Notes under the pieces: model-generated
The model's input: the letters and a program-made list of their open reading frames with translations, nothing else
Told to the model about the DNA's origin: nothing
Databases searched by the model: none
Made by a program: the position numbers and the translations under genes
NCBI RefSeq assembly: GCF_900104095.1
Contig: NZ_FNJO01000008.1
Coordinates: 186,001-250,000, forward strand
Source of the DNA: Ralstonia sp. 25mfcol4.1
GTDB lineage: Bacteria; Pseudomonadota; Gammaproteobacteria; Burkholderiales; Burkholderiaceae
Reading direction: 5' to 3'
DNA length: 64,000 nucleotides
Shown here: positions 8,985 through 19,261 of the stretch, one piece after another
How the letters are laid out: the number at the start of each line of letters is the position of its first letter
Numbering within the stretch: the stretch's first letter is position 1

Positions 8985-11294
8985 TCAGAACGCGGTACCA
9001 ATCTGGAACTGGAACCGCTGAACCTTGTCGTTCTCGTCCTTCTTCAGCGGGAAGCCCATGCTGACCTTCAGCGGGCCGATCGGCGAGAGCCACGACATAC
9101 CGAAACCGGTCGAGTACTTCAGGTCGCTGACCGTGATCGGCGCGCCTTCCTGATAGACGTTACCGAAGTCGAAGAACGTGAACAGACGCAGCGTCCGGTC
9201 GACGCCCGAACCCGGCAGCGGGAACACGAATTCCACGTTACCGATCATCTTCGAGGCACCGCCCACCGGATTGCCGTTCTGGTCCTTCGGACCCAGCGTG
9301 CTGGTCTGGTAGCCGCGGACCGAACCGATACCACCGGCATAGAAGTACTTGAACACCGGGAACGGCGTATTGCCGTAGCCGTGGCCGTAGGCCACCTCAC
9401 CGTTGAAGGCCAGCGTGAAGGCCTTCGAAATCGGATAGAAGTACTGCTGCTGGAAGCTGGCGCGATAGTACTGCGTATCGCCGCCCGGCACACCGATTTC
9501 CAGGTTGGCCTGGGTGTACGGGCCCTTGGTCGGGATCAGCGCACTATCCCGGCGGTCACGTGCCCAGCCGACCGTGAACGGGAAGTTGTTGATCGGGTCG
9601 CCACTGGCCTTGCCGATCTTCTGCAGCCAGGCCGTGTACTGGCTAGGCGTGTTGACCGAGGTATAGACCTGGGTACGCTCGTAGCCAATGCCGAAGAACA
9701 CCGTGTCGTTCTCGGAGAACGGCACGCCGAACTTGAAGCCGCCGCCGGCCGACACGATCTTGTAGTCCTGGTCACCCGTGTAGTACAGCGGGCGGGACGT
9801 ACGGTAGTAGATATCGGTCGAGCGGCTGATGCCGTCCACCGTGAAGTACGGATCGTACTGCGTCAGCGCGATCGTACGGAACGACTTGGCCGTGTTCACG
9901 TCCAGGCCCAGGCTGGTACCTGAGCCGAACACGTTGTCCTGGCGCAGGCCGGCCTGCAGCACAAGCTTGTCGGTCGACGAGAAGCCCAGACCCAGGCTGA
10001 TCTGGCCAGTCGGCTTTTCCGTCACATTTACGTTCACATCCACCTGGTCGGGAGCGCCAGGCACGTCCTCGGTCGTGATGTTCGTATCCGTGAAATAGCC
10101 GGTACGGTTGATACGGGCCTGCGACTGCTGGAGTTTCTCGCTATCGAACCACGAGCTTTCCATCTGGCGCATTTCGCGGCGCACCACTTCGTCGCGCGTC
10201 TTGCTGTTGCCCACCACGTTCACGCGACGCACATAGACGCGGCGACCCGGGTCGACCATCAGGGTCAGCGCCACTTCGCGCTTTTCCTTGTCGATCTGCG
10301 GTTGCGGGTTGATCGTGGTGAATGCATAGCCGTACGTACCGAGCAGATCGGTGATGGCCTTGGTGCTGGCCGTCAGCTTTTCGGACGAGAAAATATCGCC
10401 CTTCTTCAGCTGCAGCAGTTTCTGCATTTCTTCCTGCTTGCCCAGCAGTTCGCCGGCCAGGTGAATATCCGACACCTTGAACTGCTCGCCTTCGGCGATA
10501 TTCAGCGTCAGGTAGATATCTTTCTTGTCAGGCGTGATCGATACCTGCGTCGACTCGATCTGGAATTCCAGATAGCCACGATTCAGGTAGAACGAGCGCA
10601 ACGCTTCCAGGTCGGCGGTGAGCTTCTGCTTCGAATACAGATCGTTCTTGGTGTACCACGACAGCCAGTTCGGCGTGGACAGCTGCATTTCGTCGCGCAG
10701 CGTGCTTTCCTTGAAGGCCTTGTTGCCGACGATATTGATCTGGCGAATCTTCGCGACCGGCCCTTCTTCCACGTTGAACACCACGGACACGCGGTTGCGG
10801 TCCACCGGCGTCACGGTGGTCTGGACTTCGGCGGCGTAGTAGCCGCGGGCCACGTACTGGCGCTTCAGCTCCTGCTCGGCCTTGTCGATCAGCGCCTTGT
10901 CGTAGTAACGCGCTTCGGCCACGCCCACGGCCCGCAGGGACCGGCGCAGCGTGTCCTTGTCGAATTCCTTGATGCCGACGAATTCAAGCTGGGAAATCGC
11001 CGGGCGTTCCTCGACCTGCACCACCAGCACGCCGTCTTCGGCGCGGATCTGCACGTCCTTGAAAAACCCGGTATTGTAGAGCGCGCGGATGGCGTCGGCG
11101 CCCTTGTCATCGGTGAAGGTTTCGCCGACGCGCACGGGCAGGTAACCGAACACGGTACCCGGTTCCACGCGCTGCAGGCCTTCAACGCGAATATCCTTGA
11201 CCACAAACGGATCTGCGGCCCAGCCCGCCGGGCTCCAGGCCGCAATAATGGCACTCGTCAGCAAGCCCAGCGAGATGCGCTTATTTCTGATCAA
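8985..11294 (-). CDS. bamA: Outer membrane protein assembly factor BamA
   Basis: BamA is the essential Omp85 core of the machine that inserts beta-barrel proteins into the outer membrane. After a signal peptide ending near SPAGWA, five POTRA domains fill about residues 25-420 and a 16-strand barrel follows; the conserved barrel-lid motif VRGY is present in GSVRGYQTSTLGP. The protein ends in phenylalanine, as outer-membrane barrels usually do. I placed the start at a TTG (11294) because GAGGGG lies 7 bases upstream and the signal peptide then starts directly as MIRNKRISLG; ATG starts at 11315 and 11324 and a start at 11345 are in frame but have no clear ribosome site. Confidence 0.96.
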   Translation of the reverse strand: MIRNKRISLGLLTSAIIAAWSPAGWAADPFVVKDIRVEGLQRVEPGTVFGYLPVRVGETFTDDKGADAIRALYNTGFFKDVQIRAEDGVLVVQVEERPAISQLEFVGIKEFDKDTLRRSLRAVGVAEARYYDKALIDKAEQELKRQYVARGYYAAEVQTTVTPVDRNRVSVVFNVEEGPVAKIRQINIVGNKAFKESTLRDEMQLSTPNWLSWYTKNDLYSKQKLTADLEALRSFYLNRGYLEFQIESTQVSITPDKKDIYLTLNIAEGEQFKVSDIHLAGELLGKQEEMQKLLQLKKGDIFSSEKLTASTKAITDLLGTYGYAFTTINPQPQIDKEKREVALTLMVDPGRRVYVRRVNVVGNSKTRDEVVRREMRQMESSWFDSEKLQQSQARINRTGYFTDTNITTEDVPGAPDQVDVNVNVTEKPTGQISLGLGFSSTDKLVLQAGLRQDNVFGSGTSLGLDVNTAKSFRTIALTQYDPYFTVDGISRSTDIYYRTSRPLYYTGDQDYKIVSAGGGFKFGVPFSENDTVFFGIGYERTQVYTSVNTPSQYTAWLQKIGKASGDPINNFPFTVGWARDRRDSALIPTKGPYTQANLEIGVPGGDTQYYRASFQQQYFYPISKAFTLAFNGEVAYGHGYGNTPFPVFKYFYAGGIGSVRGYQTSTLGPKDQNGNPVGGASKMIGNVEFVFPLPGSGVDRTLRLFTFFDFGNVYQEGAPITVSDLKYSTGFGMSWLSPIGPLKVSMGFPLKKDENDKVQRFQFQIGTAF

Positions 11295-11454
11295 AGTCGA
11301 TCCCCTCTTCCTCATCGATTTCATGCAGGGTGTTGGCTCCAGCACCGATTGCGGCTACGCCTGACAATACCGGCACGACTGATCCTTCCCGACGGAGAAA
11401 ATCCCCCCGGGATACGACCGCCCCCGTCCGACTGGCGTTTCTGGCTGCGCGAAA

Positions 11455-12852
11455 CTAGCCGCGCGCAAGAAACAGTCGGCTGACGTCATTGAACAAAGCG
11501 AGTGAGGTCAGGAGCAAGATGCATGCGATGCCGACCTTCTGCAGCATCGCTTGCCAGTGGTCTGGTACAGGCCTGCCAGTCAAAAATTCCACGCAATAAT
11601 ACAGCAAATGCCCCCCATCCAGCACCGGAATAGGTAACAAATTCAGTACACCGAGGCTGACGCTGACCAGCGCGAGGAAGCTCACGAACGGCTGCCAGCC
11701 CATGTTGGCGGCCCGCCCGGCATAGTCGGCCACGGTCAGCGGACCGCTCAGGTTCTGCAGCGATGCCTGGCCCACGAGCATCTTGCCAAGCAGCTTCAAC
11801 GACAGCGTGCTGGTGCTCCAGACCTGATCGGCTGCACGGGCCAGGGCCTGGGTAAACGGGTAGCGCACGATTTCGGTCTGCACGGCCTGGTTCAGCGCGG
11901 CGCCCAGCTTGCCGACCAGCGGCGCCGGCTCGCCCCCCGCGCCAGCCTTGCCGCCCGGTGCGGCATCAAGCTTTACGGTCACGTCGATGCGCTGGCCGGC
12001 GCGCTCGACCGCCAGCGTGACGTCCTGGCCCGGACGCGCCCGCACCCCGCGAATCAGTTCGCCGGCCTGGGTCAGCGGCTGGCCCTGCCATGCCACCACC
12101 TTGTCGCCGGCGCGCAGACCCGCCCGTTGTGCCGCCGAATCGGCGACGATCTCGGTAATGGTGACCGGGCCGCCCTTCAGCGCCAGACCCAGCGTTGCAA
12201 GGGGATCCTGATCGGGGTTTTCGCCGGTATCGGGCAGCCTGCCCAGTGCGACATCCCGCTCGGCGCCATCGGCACCACGGACGTGCATGACGGCACGCGT
12301 CTCGCCAAAACCCTGGGCAAACACGGCCATGCGCAAATCGTTCCAGGATCGGACAGGTTCGGTCTGCCCATTCGCGCTCAGCGACAGCACACGGTCTCCG
12401 TCCCGGACGCCCGCCTGCGCCGCCGCCGTACTGGCTGCCGGCGCGGCGAGCACGGGGGCAGGTTCGCGCATGCCCCCGGCAAACAGCACCAGATAGAGGC
12501 CGATGGCCAGCGCGAAGTTCGCCAGCGGGCCAGCCGCCACGATGACAAGACGCTTGCCCACCGGCTGACGATTGAATGCGCGGGGCAGGTCAGCCGCATC
12601 AATGGCCGGATCCGCGTCCGGGTCGCGCTCCCGCTCGTCCAGCATCTTGACGTAGCCACCCAGCGGGATGGCGGCCAGCGTCCATTCGGTGCGGTCACGC
12701 CCCTTGCTGACCCAGCGGGCCAGCGGACGGCCAAAACCGATCGAGAACCGCAACACCTTGACCCCGCACGCGCGCGCAGCCAGGTAATGCCCCATCTCGT
12801 GAACGAAGATCAGGATACAGAGGGCGACAACGAACGCGATAACGGTTTGCAT
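11455..12852 (-). CDS. rseP: RIP metalloprotease RseP (site-2 protease)
   Basis: RseP is an inner-membrane zinc protease that cleaves anti-sigma factor RseA in the envelope stress response and clears signal peptide remnants. The zinc motif HEMGH is at residues 18-22 in the first membrane helix. PDZ-type domains occupy the periplasmic region (about residues 110-300), and the third zinc ligand is in PIPVLDGGHLLYY near the C-terminus, followed by the last membrane helix. The ATG at 12852 has AGAGGTG 7 bases upstream, which favours it over a GTG three codons earlier. Length 465 residues. It lies between dxr and bamA as in most proteobacteria. Confidence 0.96.
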   Translation of the reverse strand: MQTVIAFVVALCILIFVHEMGHYLAARACGVKVLRFSIGFGRPLARWVSKGRDRTEWTLAAIPLGGYVKMLDERERDPDADPAIDAADLPRAFNRQPVGKRLVIVAAGPLANFALAIGLYLVLFAGGMREPAPVLAAPAASTAAAQAGVRDGDRVLSLSANGQTEPVRSWNDLRMAVFAQGFGETRAVMHVRGADGAERDVALGRLPDTGENPDQDPLATLGLALKGGPVTITEIVADSAAQRAGLRAGDKVVAWQGQPLTQAGELIRGVRARPGQDVTLAVERAGQRIDVTVKLDAAPGGKAGAGGEPAPLVGKLGAALNQAVQTEIVRYPFTQALARAADQVWSTSTLSLKLLGKMLVGQASLQNLSGPLTVADYAGRAANMGWQPFVSFLALVSVSLGVLNLLPIPVLDGGHLLYYCVEFLTGRPVPDHWQAMLQKVGIACILLLTSLALFNDVSRLFLARG

Positions 12853-12901
12853 GGCAATCACCTCTTTCCAGATCCGGGCCTCGCAGCGATCGTGATGACG
12901 A

Positions 12902-14080
12902 TCAGCGGCCGGCCAGTTGTTTCAGCAGCGCCAGGGCGGCCTTGCGTGCCGCGGCATCGGCGGCCAGTACACCGTCGAGCGAGCCGGCTTCACCTTCGGC
13001 GGGCTGCTCCAGCACACCGGCCACGACCCGCGCGATGTCCGTGAACCGGATGCCGCCGGCCAGGAACGCCTCCACGGCCATCTCGTTTGCGGCATTGAGC
13101 ACGGCCGGCGCCACACCACCGGCGCGCAGTGCGTCAAAAGCCAGCCCCAGGCACGGAAAGCGTCCCAGGTCCGGCGTCTCGAAGTGGAGACCGCCGGCCA
13201 CGGTGAGGTCCAGCGGCGTCACCCCCGAGTCGATCCGTTCCGGATAGGCCATGCCGTAGGCAATCGGCGTACGCATGTCGGGGTTGCCAAGCTGCGCCAG
13301 TACCGAACCGTCGGCATAGGCCACCATCGAATGGACAATGCTCTGCGGGTGAATCAGCACCTCGATTCTGTCGGCCGGTGCGCCAAACAGCCAGTGGGCT
13401 TCGATGACCTCGAGCCCCTTGTTCATCATGGTGGCCGAATCCACCGAAATCTTGCGACCCATCACCCACTTGGGGTGCGCACAGGCCTGGTCCGGCGTAA
13501 TGTCGTGCAGCGTCGACGGATCGCGGGTGCGGAACGGGCCGCCCGATGCCGTCAGCAGCACCTTCGACACCCCCGCGCCATAGCGCGGGTCGCTGGTCGG
13601 CAGGCACTGGAAGATGGCATTGTGTTCGCTGTCGATCGGCAGCAGCGTGGCGCCGTGATGCTGCACCGCATCCATGAAGATGCTGCCCGACATCACCAGC
13701 GATTCCTTGTTGGCCAGCAGTACGCGCTTGCCTGCGCGCGCCGCCGCCAGCGACGAGCGCAGGCCCGCCGCGCCGACGATGGCGGCCATCACGGCATCGG
13801 TCTGCGCATCCGCGGCGATCGATTCGAGCGATTCCGGGCCGTAGCTGACTTCGGTCGCCAAGCCAGCCGCGCGCAGCTTGCCTTCCAGCTCGCGCGCCGC
13901 CTCGGCCGAACCCACTACCGCCCGCGCCGGACGGAACTCGGCGCAGGCAGCGGCCAGCTTGTCCACCTGGCGATGGGCGCTGAGCGCGTGCACCGTATAG
14001 CGGTCGGGATGACGGCGCACCACGTCCAACGTGCTCTCGCCGATGGAACCCGTGGCGCCCAGAATCGTAATGCGTTGCAT
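12902..14080 (-). CDS. dxr: 1-deoxy-D-xylulose-5-phosphate reductoisomerase
   Basis: Dxr makes 2-C-methyl-D-erythritol 4-phosphate from DXP with NADPH, the committed step of the MEP isoprenoid pathway. The NADPH-binding loop [12 protein letters not shown] is at the N-terminus. The metal and substrate region contains [24 protein letters not shown] and [18 protein letters not shown], all hallmark motifs. The length of 392 residues is normal. The ATG at 14080 gives [11 protein letters not shown], the expected N-terminus; an upstream TTG is less likely. Isoprenoid precursors made here feed uppS in the same operon. Confidence 0.97.
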   Translation of the reverse strand: MQRITILGATGSIGESTLDVVRRHPDRYTVHALSAHRQVDKLAAACAEFRPARAVVGSAEAARELEGKLRAAGLATEVSYGPESLESIAADAQTDAVMAAIVGAAGLRSSLAAARAGKRVLLANKESLVMSGSIFMDAVQHHGATLLPIDSEHNAIFQCLPTSDPRYGAGVSKVLLTASGGPFRTRDPSTLHDITPDQACAHPKWVMGRKISVDSATMMNKGLEVIEAHWLFGAPADRIEVLIHPQSIVHSMVAYADGSVLAQLGNPDMRTPIAYGMAYPERIDSGVTPLDLTVAGGLHFETPDLGRFPCLGLAFDALRAGGVAPAVLNAANEMAVEAFLAGGIRFTDIARVVAGVLEQPAEGEAGSLDGVLAADAAARKAALALLKQLAGR

Positions 14081-14104
14081 ATAACCAGACGAATTCAATT
14101 GTGA

Positions 14105-14926
14105 TCAGACCCAGGACAGCAGCAGCGCCGCCAGCGGAAATACCGGGATCAGCGCGTCGATGCGGTCGAGAATACCGCCGTGGCCTGGCAGCAGCCGGCT
14201 GCTGTCCTTGATGCCTACCTGCCGCTTGAGCAGCGACTCGAACAGATCACCGATCACGCTGGCCGCGACCAGCAGCGTGGTCAGCATGGCCAGCACACCC
14301 AGACCCACCTTGTCGGCGATCAGCGAATACCAGGTGGGCGCGAAGGCATGGCTGACCGCCAGCCCAAGCGCGACGATCATCGCCAGCAGCCAGCCGCCAA
14401 TCGCGCCTTCCCAGGACTTGCCCGGGCTGATGGCCGGTGCCAGCTTGCGCTTGCCGATGGCCTTGCCGACGAAATAGGCACCGATGTCGGCGGCCCAGAC
14501 CAGCACGGCGGCGGTCAGCAGCACACCCACCCCGGCCACGCGCAGCGCCATGACCGCATGGCCGAACGCCGGCAGCATGATCAGTCCGAGCACGACGCCC
14601 AGTACGGTGAATCCGGGGGTTGCCTTCCGCACGCCGCGCGCCAGCAACACTAGCGCCACGCCCCAGGCCACGAGCGAAGCCTCGAGCAGCCAGTCGATGG
14701 CGAAACCGGACGGCGCGAGATGCCAGCCCAGCAACGCCACCAGGCATGCCACGGCATAGACATAAGGCCACGGGCGCGGCAGCCCGATCAGGCGGCCGAA
14801 CTCCCAGCCGCCCAGCAGCACGATGACTGCCACCAGCACCGCCAGCGCCGTAGGAGGCGCCAGGAACAGGATCGGCAGGATCAACAGCAACAGGCATACG
14901 GCGGTGATAACGCGGGTCAGAAGCAT
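14105..14926 (-). CDS. cdsA: Phosphatidate cytidylyltransferase
   Basis: CdsA forms CDP-diacylglycerol from phosphatidic acid and CTP in the inner membrane, the branch point to all phospholipids. The 273-residue protein is almost entirely hydrophobic, with about seven or eight predicted membrane helices. The family signature near the C-terminus is complete: SLLKRQVGIKDSSRLLPGHG followed by GILDRIDAL. It lies 24 bases upstream of dxr and 39 bases after uppS. Confidence 0.96.
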   Translation of the reverse strand: MLLTRVITAVCLLLLILPILFLAPPTALAVLVAVIVLLGGWEFGRLIGLPRPWPYVYAVACLVALLGWHLAPSGFAIDWLLEASLVAWGVALVLLARGVRKATPGFTVLGVVLGLIMLPAFGHAVMALRVAGVGVLLTAAVLVWAADIGAYFVGKAIGKRKLAPAISPGKSWEGAIGGWLLAMIVALGLAVSHAFAPTWYSLIADKVGLGVLAMLTTLLVAASVIGDLFESLLKRQVGIKDSSRLLPGHGGILDRIDALIPVFPLAALLLSWV

Positions 14927-14965
14927 GCGGCTGCGATTCCCGTTGGTATGAAGGTACGACCGGCC

Positions 14966-15736
14966 TCAGGCCGTTCCTGACAGGCCCGGCGCCACGACCT
15001 GGGCACTGGTCCGGCCGAATCGGCGCTCTCGCTGGCGGTACGACCCAAAGGCCTTGTCGAGTTCCGCGGCGTCAAAATCGGGCCAGAACGTATCGGTGAA
15101 GTACAGCTCGGTATAGGCGAGTTGCCAGAGCAGGAAATTGCTGATGCGCTGCTCGCCGCCGGTACGGATGAACAGGTCCGGCTCCGGCGCATAGGCCATC
15201 GCCAGGTGCGGGGCCAGCAGCGCCTCGTCGATCGAGTCGCTATCCAGCATTGGCGAGCGCATCAGCATCTTGCGCATGGCCTGCAGCAGATCCCAGCGGC
15301 CGCCGTAGTTGGCGGCAATGGTCACGGTCAGACCCGTGTTGCCAGCCGTACGCGCCTCGGCGCCCTTGATCATCTGCTGGATACGCGGGCTGAAGCGCGC
15401 CAGGTCGCCCACCACGCGCAGGCGGATGTTGTTCGCGTGCATCCGAACCACCTCGCGGCGCAAGGCGGTCATGAACAGGCGCATCAGGAACGACACTTCG
15501 TCCGCGGGCCGGCGCCAGTTCTCGGAGCTGAAGGCGAACAGGGTCAGGTACTGCACGCCCCGTGCGGCACAGGCCTGCACGATATCGCGCACGGTATCCA
15601 GACCCCGCGCGTGGCCGGCCACGCGCGGCAGGTGACGCTTTGTCGCCCAGCGGCCGTTGCCATCCATGATGATGGCAACGTGTCGTGGCACATAGGTGGT
15701 ATCGGGAACGCCGAGCGTCGAACTGATATGCTGCAT
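14966..15736 (-). CDS. uppS: Isoprenyl transferase (undecaprenyl diphosphate synthase)
   Basis: UppS condenses eight isopentenyl diphosphates onto farnesyl diphosphate in cis configuration to give undecaprenyl diphosphate, the lipid carrier of peptidoglycan and O-antigen synthesis. The catalytic loop [13 protein letters not shown] places the essential aspartate at residue 25. [11 protein letters not shown] and the C-terminal [18 protein letters not shown] motif are also family signatures. Length 256 residues. It follows frr by 52 bases. Confidence 0.97.
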   Translation of the reverse strand: MQHISSTLGVPDTTYVPRHVAIIMDGNGRWATKRHLPRVAGHARGLDTVRDIVQACAARGVQYLTLFAFSSENWRRPADEVSFLMRLFMTALRREVVRMHANNIRLRVVGDLARFSPRIQQMIKGAEARTAGNTGLTVTIAANYGGRWDLLQAMRKMLMRSPMLDSDSIDEALLAPHLAMAYAPEPDLFIRTGGEQRISNFLLWQLAYTELYFTDTFWPDFDAAELDKAFGSYRQRERRFGRTSAQVVAPGLSGTA

Positions 15737-15788
15737 GGATTCGCGGACAGGCTGGGACTACCCCGGCGGTCGGACCGCCGGGACGGCC

Positions 15789-16349
15789 TTACACCGTCAA
15801 GATCTCCTTCTCTTTCTCGGCGACGAGCTTGTCGATCTCGCCCACATACTTGTCCGTCAGCTTCTGGACGTCGTCCGTGCCGCGGCGCTCGTCGTCTTCC
15901 GAAATGGTCTTGTCCTTGACGAGCTTCTTGAACTGCTCGTTGGCGTCGCGGCGCAGGTTGCGCACGGCCACCTTGGCGCCTTCGGCCTCGCTCTTCACCA
16001 CCTTGATCAGCTCCTTGCGGCGCTCTTCGGTCAGCGGAGGCATCGGCACGCGGATCACGTCGCCCATCGTGGCGGGGTTCAGGCCCAGGTCGGCGTCGCG
16101 GATTGCCTTTTCCACGGCCTGCACCATCTTCTTTTCCCACGGTTGCACGGTAATCGTGCGGGCGTCGCCCAGGCCAACGTTGGCCACCTGGCTGATCGGC
16201 ACCGGCGAGCCGTAGTAATCCACCTGAACGTGGTCGAGCAGGCCAGTGTGCGCACGGCCAGTACGAATTTTCGCCAGATCGGCCCTGAAGGCTTCGATCG
16301 ACTTCTGCATTTTCTGCTCGGCGCTCTTCTTAGTGTCGGCGACGGTCAT
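15789..16349 (-). CDS. frr: Ribosome recycling factor
   Basis: RRF, together with EF-G, splits post-termination ribosomes. The 186-residue protein has the expected two-domain layout: long helices at both ends with [12 protein letters not shown] and the [14 protein letters not shown] region in between. The start has a near-perfect ribosome site (GGAGG, 6 bases upstream of the ATG). It follows pyrH by 108 bases. Confidence 0.97.
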   Translation of the reverse strand: MTVADTKKSAEQKMQKSIEAFRADLAKIRTGRAHTGLLDHVQVDYYGSPVPISQVANVGLGDARTITVQPWEKKMVQAVEKAIRDADLGLNPATMGDVIRVPMPPLTEERRKELIKVVKSEAEGAKVAVRNLRRDANEQFKKLVKDKTISEDDERRGTDDVQKLTDKYVGEIDKLVAEKEKEILTV

Positions 16350-16457
16350 GATTACCTCCGGAAAACAGCCAGACAGGATCCCGCCAGACGGGATCGAAAA
16401 TGGAACATTCTACTCTCAGGCCGGACCGAATCAGCATTTTGATGCGGTCCTGACTGC

Positions 16458-17168
16458 TTAAACGTGCACTAGCGTACCTTCGTCCTCGCCCAGGATCACA
16501 CGCTTGAGGGCGCCCGGCTTGACGATCGAGAACACCTTGATCGGCAGTTTCTGGTCGCGGCACAGCGCGAACGCAGTGGCGTCCATGACCTGCAGGTTGC
16601 GCGAAATGGCTTCGTCGAACGTGATCGTCGTGTAGCGGGTGGCGCTCGGGTCCTTCTTGGGGTCGGCCGTATAGACGCCGTCCACCTTGGTGGCCTTGAG
16701 CACGATCTCCGCGCCGATTTCCGAACCGCGCAGCGCAGCGGCCGTATCGGTGGTGAAGAACGGGTTGCCGGTGCCGGCGGCAAAGATCACGACCTTGCCC
16801 TCCTCCAGCTGGCGGATGGCGCGCGGGCGGATATACGGCTCCACCACCTGGTCCATGCGCAGCGCCGATTGCACACGGCCTTCGATATTGGCGTGGCGCA
16901 TGGCGTCCTGCAGCGCCAGGGCGTTCATCATCGTGGCCAGCATGCCCATGTAGTCGGCCGTGGCACGGTCCATGCCGGCCGCACCGCCGGCAACGCCGCG
17001 GAAAATGTTGCCGCCGCCGATGACGACCGCCACCTGGACGCCCAGTTTCACGATTTCGGCAATGTCATTGACCATGCCTTCGATAGTGGCCCGGTTGATG
17101 CCGAAGGCATCGTCGCCCATCAGGGCTTCACCGGACAGTTTCAGAAGGACGCGCTTGTAGGCTGGCAT
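16458..17168 (-). CDS. pyrH: Uridylate kinase
   Basis: PyrH phosphorylates UMP to UDP and is allosterically controlled by GTP and UTP. The amino-acid-kinase fold is clear from [13 protein letters not shown] at the N-terminus, [25 protein letters not shown] and the C-terminal [17 protein letters not shown]. The reading frame extends much further upstream, but the true start is the ATG at 17168, preceded by GAGGGTG, giving a normal 236-residue enzyme. It is separated from tsf by a 304-base leader that contains its own promoter candidate. Confidence 0.97.
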   Translation of the reverse strand: MPAYKRVLLKLSGEALMGDDAFGINRATIEGMVNDIAEIVKLGVQVAVVIGGGNIFRGVAGGAAGMDRATADYMGMLATMMNALALQDAMRHANIEGRVQSALRMDQVVEPYIRPRAIRQLEEGKVVIFAAGTGNPFFTTDTAAALRGSEIGAEIVLKATKVDGVYTADPKKDPSATRYTTITFDEAISRNLQVMDATAFALCRDQKLPIKVFSIVKPGALKRVILGEDEGTLVHV

Positions 17169-17472
17169 GTTCACCCTCGGGCAGGTTCTAGTCGCTCGTT
17201 TGAACGGATGGATGGGCGCGGGCGGCACGACGCAACTGCGCACCGGCCGCGCATGAATTTGGACTGCTAGACAGCTGGAAAGCCGGTTTTCGCCGTCATC
17301 TGCTGGCATCACGCCGCTAAAGGCGCGCTTGTTGCAGGTGACTGCGAAAACTGACTGGCACGGCGCACATGGCAACCGTACTTGTGCAGAGGGGCACCTT
17401 GCGGCGCCCCTCGGCATTATACGGTGGCAGACCGGGCATCCCGTCAGGGAAACCCGCCCGGCCACCCGGACA
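17169..17472 (-). other. tsf-pyrH intergenic region, pyrH leader
   Basis: These 304 bases hold no gene that I can support. On the minus strand they contain a perfect TATAAT (17416-17421) and, immediately downstream, a GC-rich hairpin (17389-17412). The remaining bases up to the pyrH ribosome site show no clear element. Confidence 0.5.
17389..17421 (-). promoter_or_regulatory. Candidate pyrH promoter -10 box with adjacent GNRA-loop hairpin
   Basis: A perfect -10 hexamer TATAAT (17416-17421, minus strand) is followed after three bases by a 10-bp stem with one G-T wobble closed by a GCAA tetraloop (17389-17412). No good -35 is visible at 17 bases. A transcript starting at this -10 box would begin inside the hairpin, so the hairpin itself would form fully only in transcripts reading through from tsf. 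It lacks a U-tract, so a simple terminator is unlikely. Confidence 0.4.
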
Positions 17473-18351
17473 TCAGCCCTTCTGGGCGGCGGCCACCTGG
17501 GCGGCCACTTCAGCAGCGAAGTCGTCCTGCTTCTTCTCGATGCCTTCGCCCACCACGTACAGGGTGAAGCCCTTCACGTTGGTGTTCGCGGCCTTCAGCA
17601 TCTGCTCGACGGTTTGCTTGTCGTTCTTCACGAACGGCTGGTTCAGCAGCGACACTTCCTTCAGGTACTTCTGGACCGAACCTTCCACCATCTTGGCGGC
17701 GATTTCGGCCGGCTTGCCCGACTCGGCAGCCTTCTGCTCGGCAATGCTGCGCTCCTTGGCGATCAGCTCGGCCGGCACCTGTTCCGACGACAGCGACACC
17801 GGCTTCATGGCGGCCACGTGCATGGCAACGTCCTTGGCGGCGGTTTCGTCGCCGTCGAACTCCACCATCACGCCGATACGGGTGCCGTGCAGGTACGAAG
17901 CCAGCTTGCCACCGTTGGCGTAGCGCACGAAGCGGCGGATCGTCATGTTCTCGCCGATCTTGCCGATCAGGGCCGAACGCACGGCATCAACCGTCGAACC
18001 GTCCATTTCCAGGGCCGACAGGGCTGCCACGTCGGCCGGAGCCTGCTTGGCGATCAGTTCGGCAACCTTGGCGGCGAAGCCCAGGAAGTCGTCGTTCTTC
18101 GACACGAAGTCGGTTTCGCAGTTCAGTTCGACCAGCGAGCCCGTGGTGCCGTCGATGTACGTGGCCACGATGCCTTCGGCGGTCACGCGCGAAGCGGCCT
18201 TGCTGGCCTTGTTACCCAGCTTGACGCGCAGCAGTTCTTCAGCCTTGTCCAGGTCGCCGTCGGCCTCCGTCAGGGCCTTCTTGCATTCCATCATCGGCGC
18301 GTCGGTCTTCGCGCGCAGTTCTGCAACCATGCTTGCGGTAATTGCCGCCAT
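17473..18351 (-). CDS. tsf: Translation elongation factor Ts
   Basis: EF-Ts is the guanine nucleotide exchange factor for EF-Tu. The 292-residue protein begins with a UBA-like domain containing the conserved [18 protein letters not shown] motif and continues with the dimerisation core ([15 protein letters not shown]) and a C-terminal module. AAGGAGTGACAA before the ATG is a strong ribosome site. It is the second gene of the rpsB-tsf unit, separated by a terminator-like hairpin. Confidence 0.98.
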   Translation of the reverse strand: MAAITASMVAELRAKTDAPMMECKKALTEADGDLDKAEELLRVKLGNKASKAASRVTAEGIVATYIDGTTGSLVELNCETDFVSKNDDFLGFAAKVAELIAKQAPADVAALSALEMDGSTVDAVRSALIGKIGENMTIRRFVRYANGGKLASYLHGTRIGVMVEFDGDETAAKDVAMHVAAMKPVSLSSEQVPAELIAKERSIAEQKAAESGKPAEIAAKMVEGSVQKYLKEVSLLNQPFVKNDKQTVEQMLKAANTNVKGFTLYVVGEGIEKKQDDFAAEVAAQVAAAQKG

Positions 18352-18425
18352 TTGTCACTCCTTGATTGGTTGGCTTCATCCGCGGCGAATCATATCCACG
18401 GCGGATGACAACTGAATCTGTTTGC

Positions 18426-18454
18426 AAAAAGGGGGCGCCAGATGTGCCCCCTTT
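18426..18454 (-). terminator. Terminator/attenuator between rpsB and tsf
   Basis: On the minus strand AAAGGGGGC (18454-18446) pairs with GCCCCCTTT (18436-18428) around a 9-base loop, and the T-run continues to 18426. This is a standard intrinsic terminator shape. Because tsf is the next gene in the same direction, it probably lets only part of the rpsB transcripts through. Confidence 0.75.
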
Positions 18455-18517
18455 CTTGGTTGCCGTCAGACAGGCGCCGGTGGCCGGTGTATCCCGGCCT
18501 CAGGCGCCAGCGGGCAA

Positions 18518-19261
18518 TCAGCCTTCCTGGACTTCGACGAATTCGTCGTCGCCACGCACGGCTTCCACCACTTCCTGCACCGCGTTCGCGCGGCCTTCCA
18601 GGATGGCGTCGGCCACGCCGCGCACGTACAGGGCAACAGCCTTGCTCGAGTCGTCGTTACCCGGGATCACGTAGTCGATGCCTTCCGGCGAGTGGTTCGT
18701 GTCGACCACGCCGATCACGGGGATGCCCAGCTTGTTGGCTTCCGTCACGGCAATCTTGTGGTAGCCGACGTCCACCACGAAGATGGCGTCAGGAACGCCG
18801 CCCATGTCCTTGATGCCGCCGATGGACTTTTCCAGCTTTTCCATCTCGCGCTCGAACATCAGGGCTTCCTTCTTGCTCATGGTTTCCAGCGCGCCAGCTT
18901 CCTTGGCGGCTTCCATGTCCTTCAGGCGCTTGATCGAGATCTTGACGGTCTTGAAGTTCGTCATCATGCCGCCGAGCCAGCGGGCGTCGACGTAGGGCAT
19001 GCCAGCGCGGCCGGCTTCCTCAGCCAGGATCTCGCGCGATTGACGCTTGGTACCCACGAAAAGCACGGTGCCGCGGTTTGCTGCCAGCTGACGCACGTAC
19101 TTCAGCGCGTCCTGGAACATCGGCAGGGTCTTTTCGAGGTTGATGATGTGGATCTTGTTGCGATGACCGAAGATGAAGGGGGCCATCTTCGGGTTCCAGA
19201 AGCGGGTCTGGTGGCCAAAGTGGCAACCGGCTTCCAGCATTTCGCGCATGGTCACGGACAT
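18518..19261 (-). CDS. rpsB: 30S ribosomal protein S2
   Basis: S2 binds between head and body of the small ribosomal subunit and is needed for S1 binding. The 247-residue product shows [34 protein letters not shown] and [20 protein letters not shown], all conserved S2 segments, and the coiled-coil insertion around residues 105-155. The long upstream extension of the reading frame is not coding; the ATG at 19261 gives the normal N-terminus. It heads the minus-strand superoperon. Confidence 0.98.
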   Translation of the reverse strand: MSVTMREMLEAGCHFGHQTRFWNPKMAPFIFGHRNKIHIINLEKTLPMFQDALKYVRQLAANRGTVLFVGTKRQSREILAEEAGRAGMPYVDARWLGGMMTNFKTVKISIKRLKDMEAAKEAGALETMSKKEALMFEREMEKLEKSIGGIKDMGGVPDAIFVVDVGYHKIAVTEANKLGIPVIGVVDTNHSPEGIDYVIPGNDDSSKAVALYVRGVADAILEGRANAVQEVVEAVRGDDEFVEVQEG

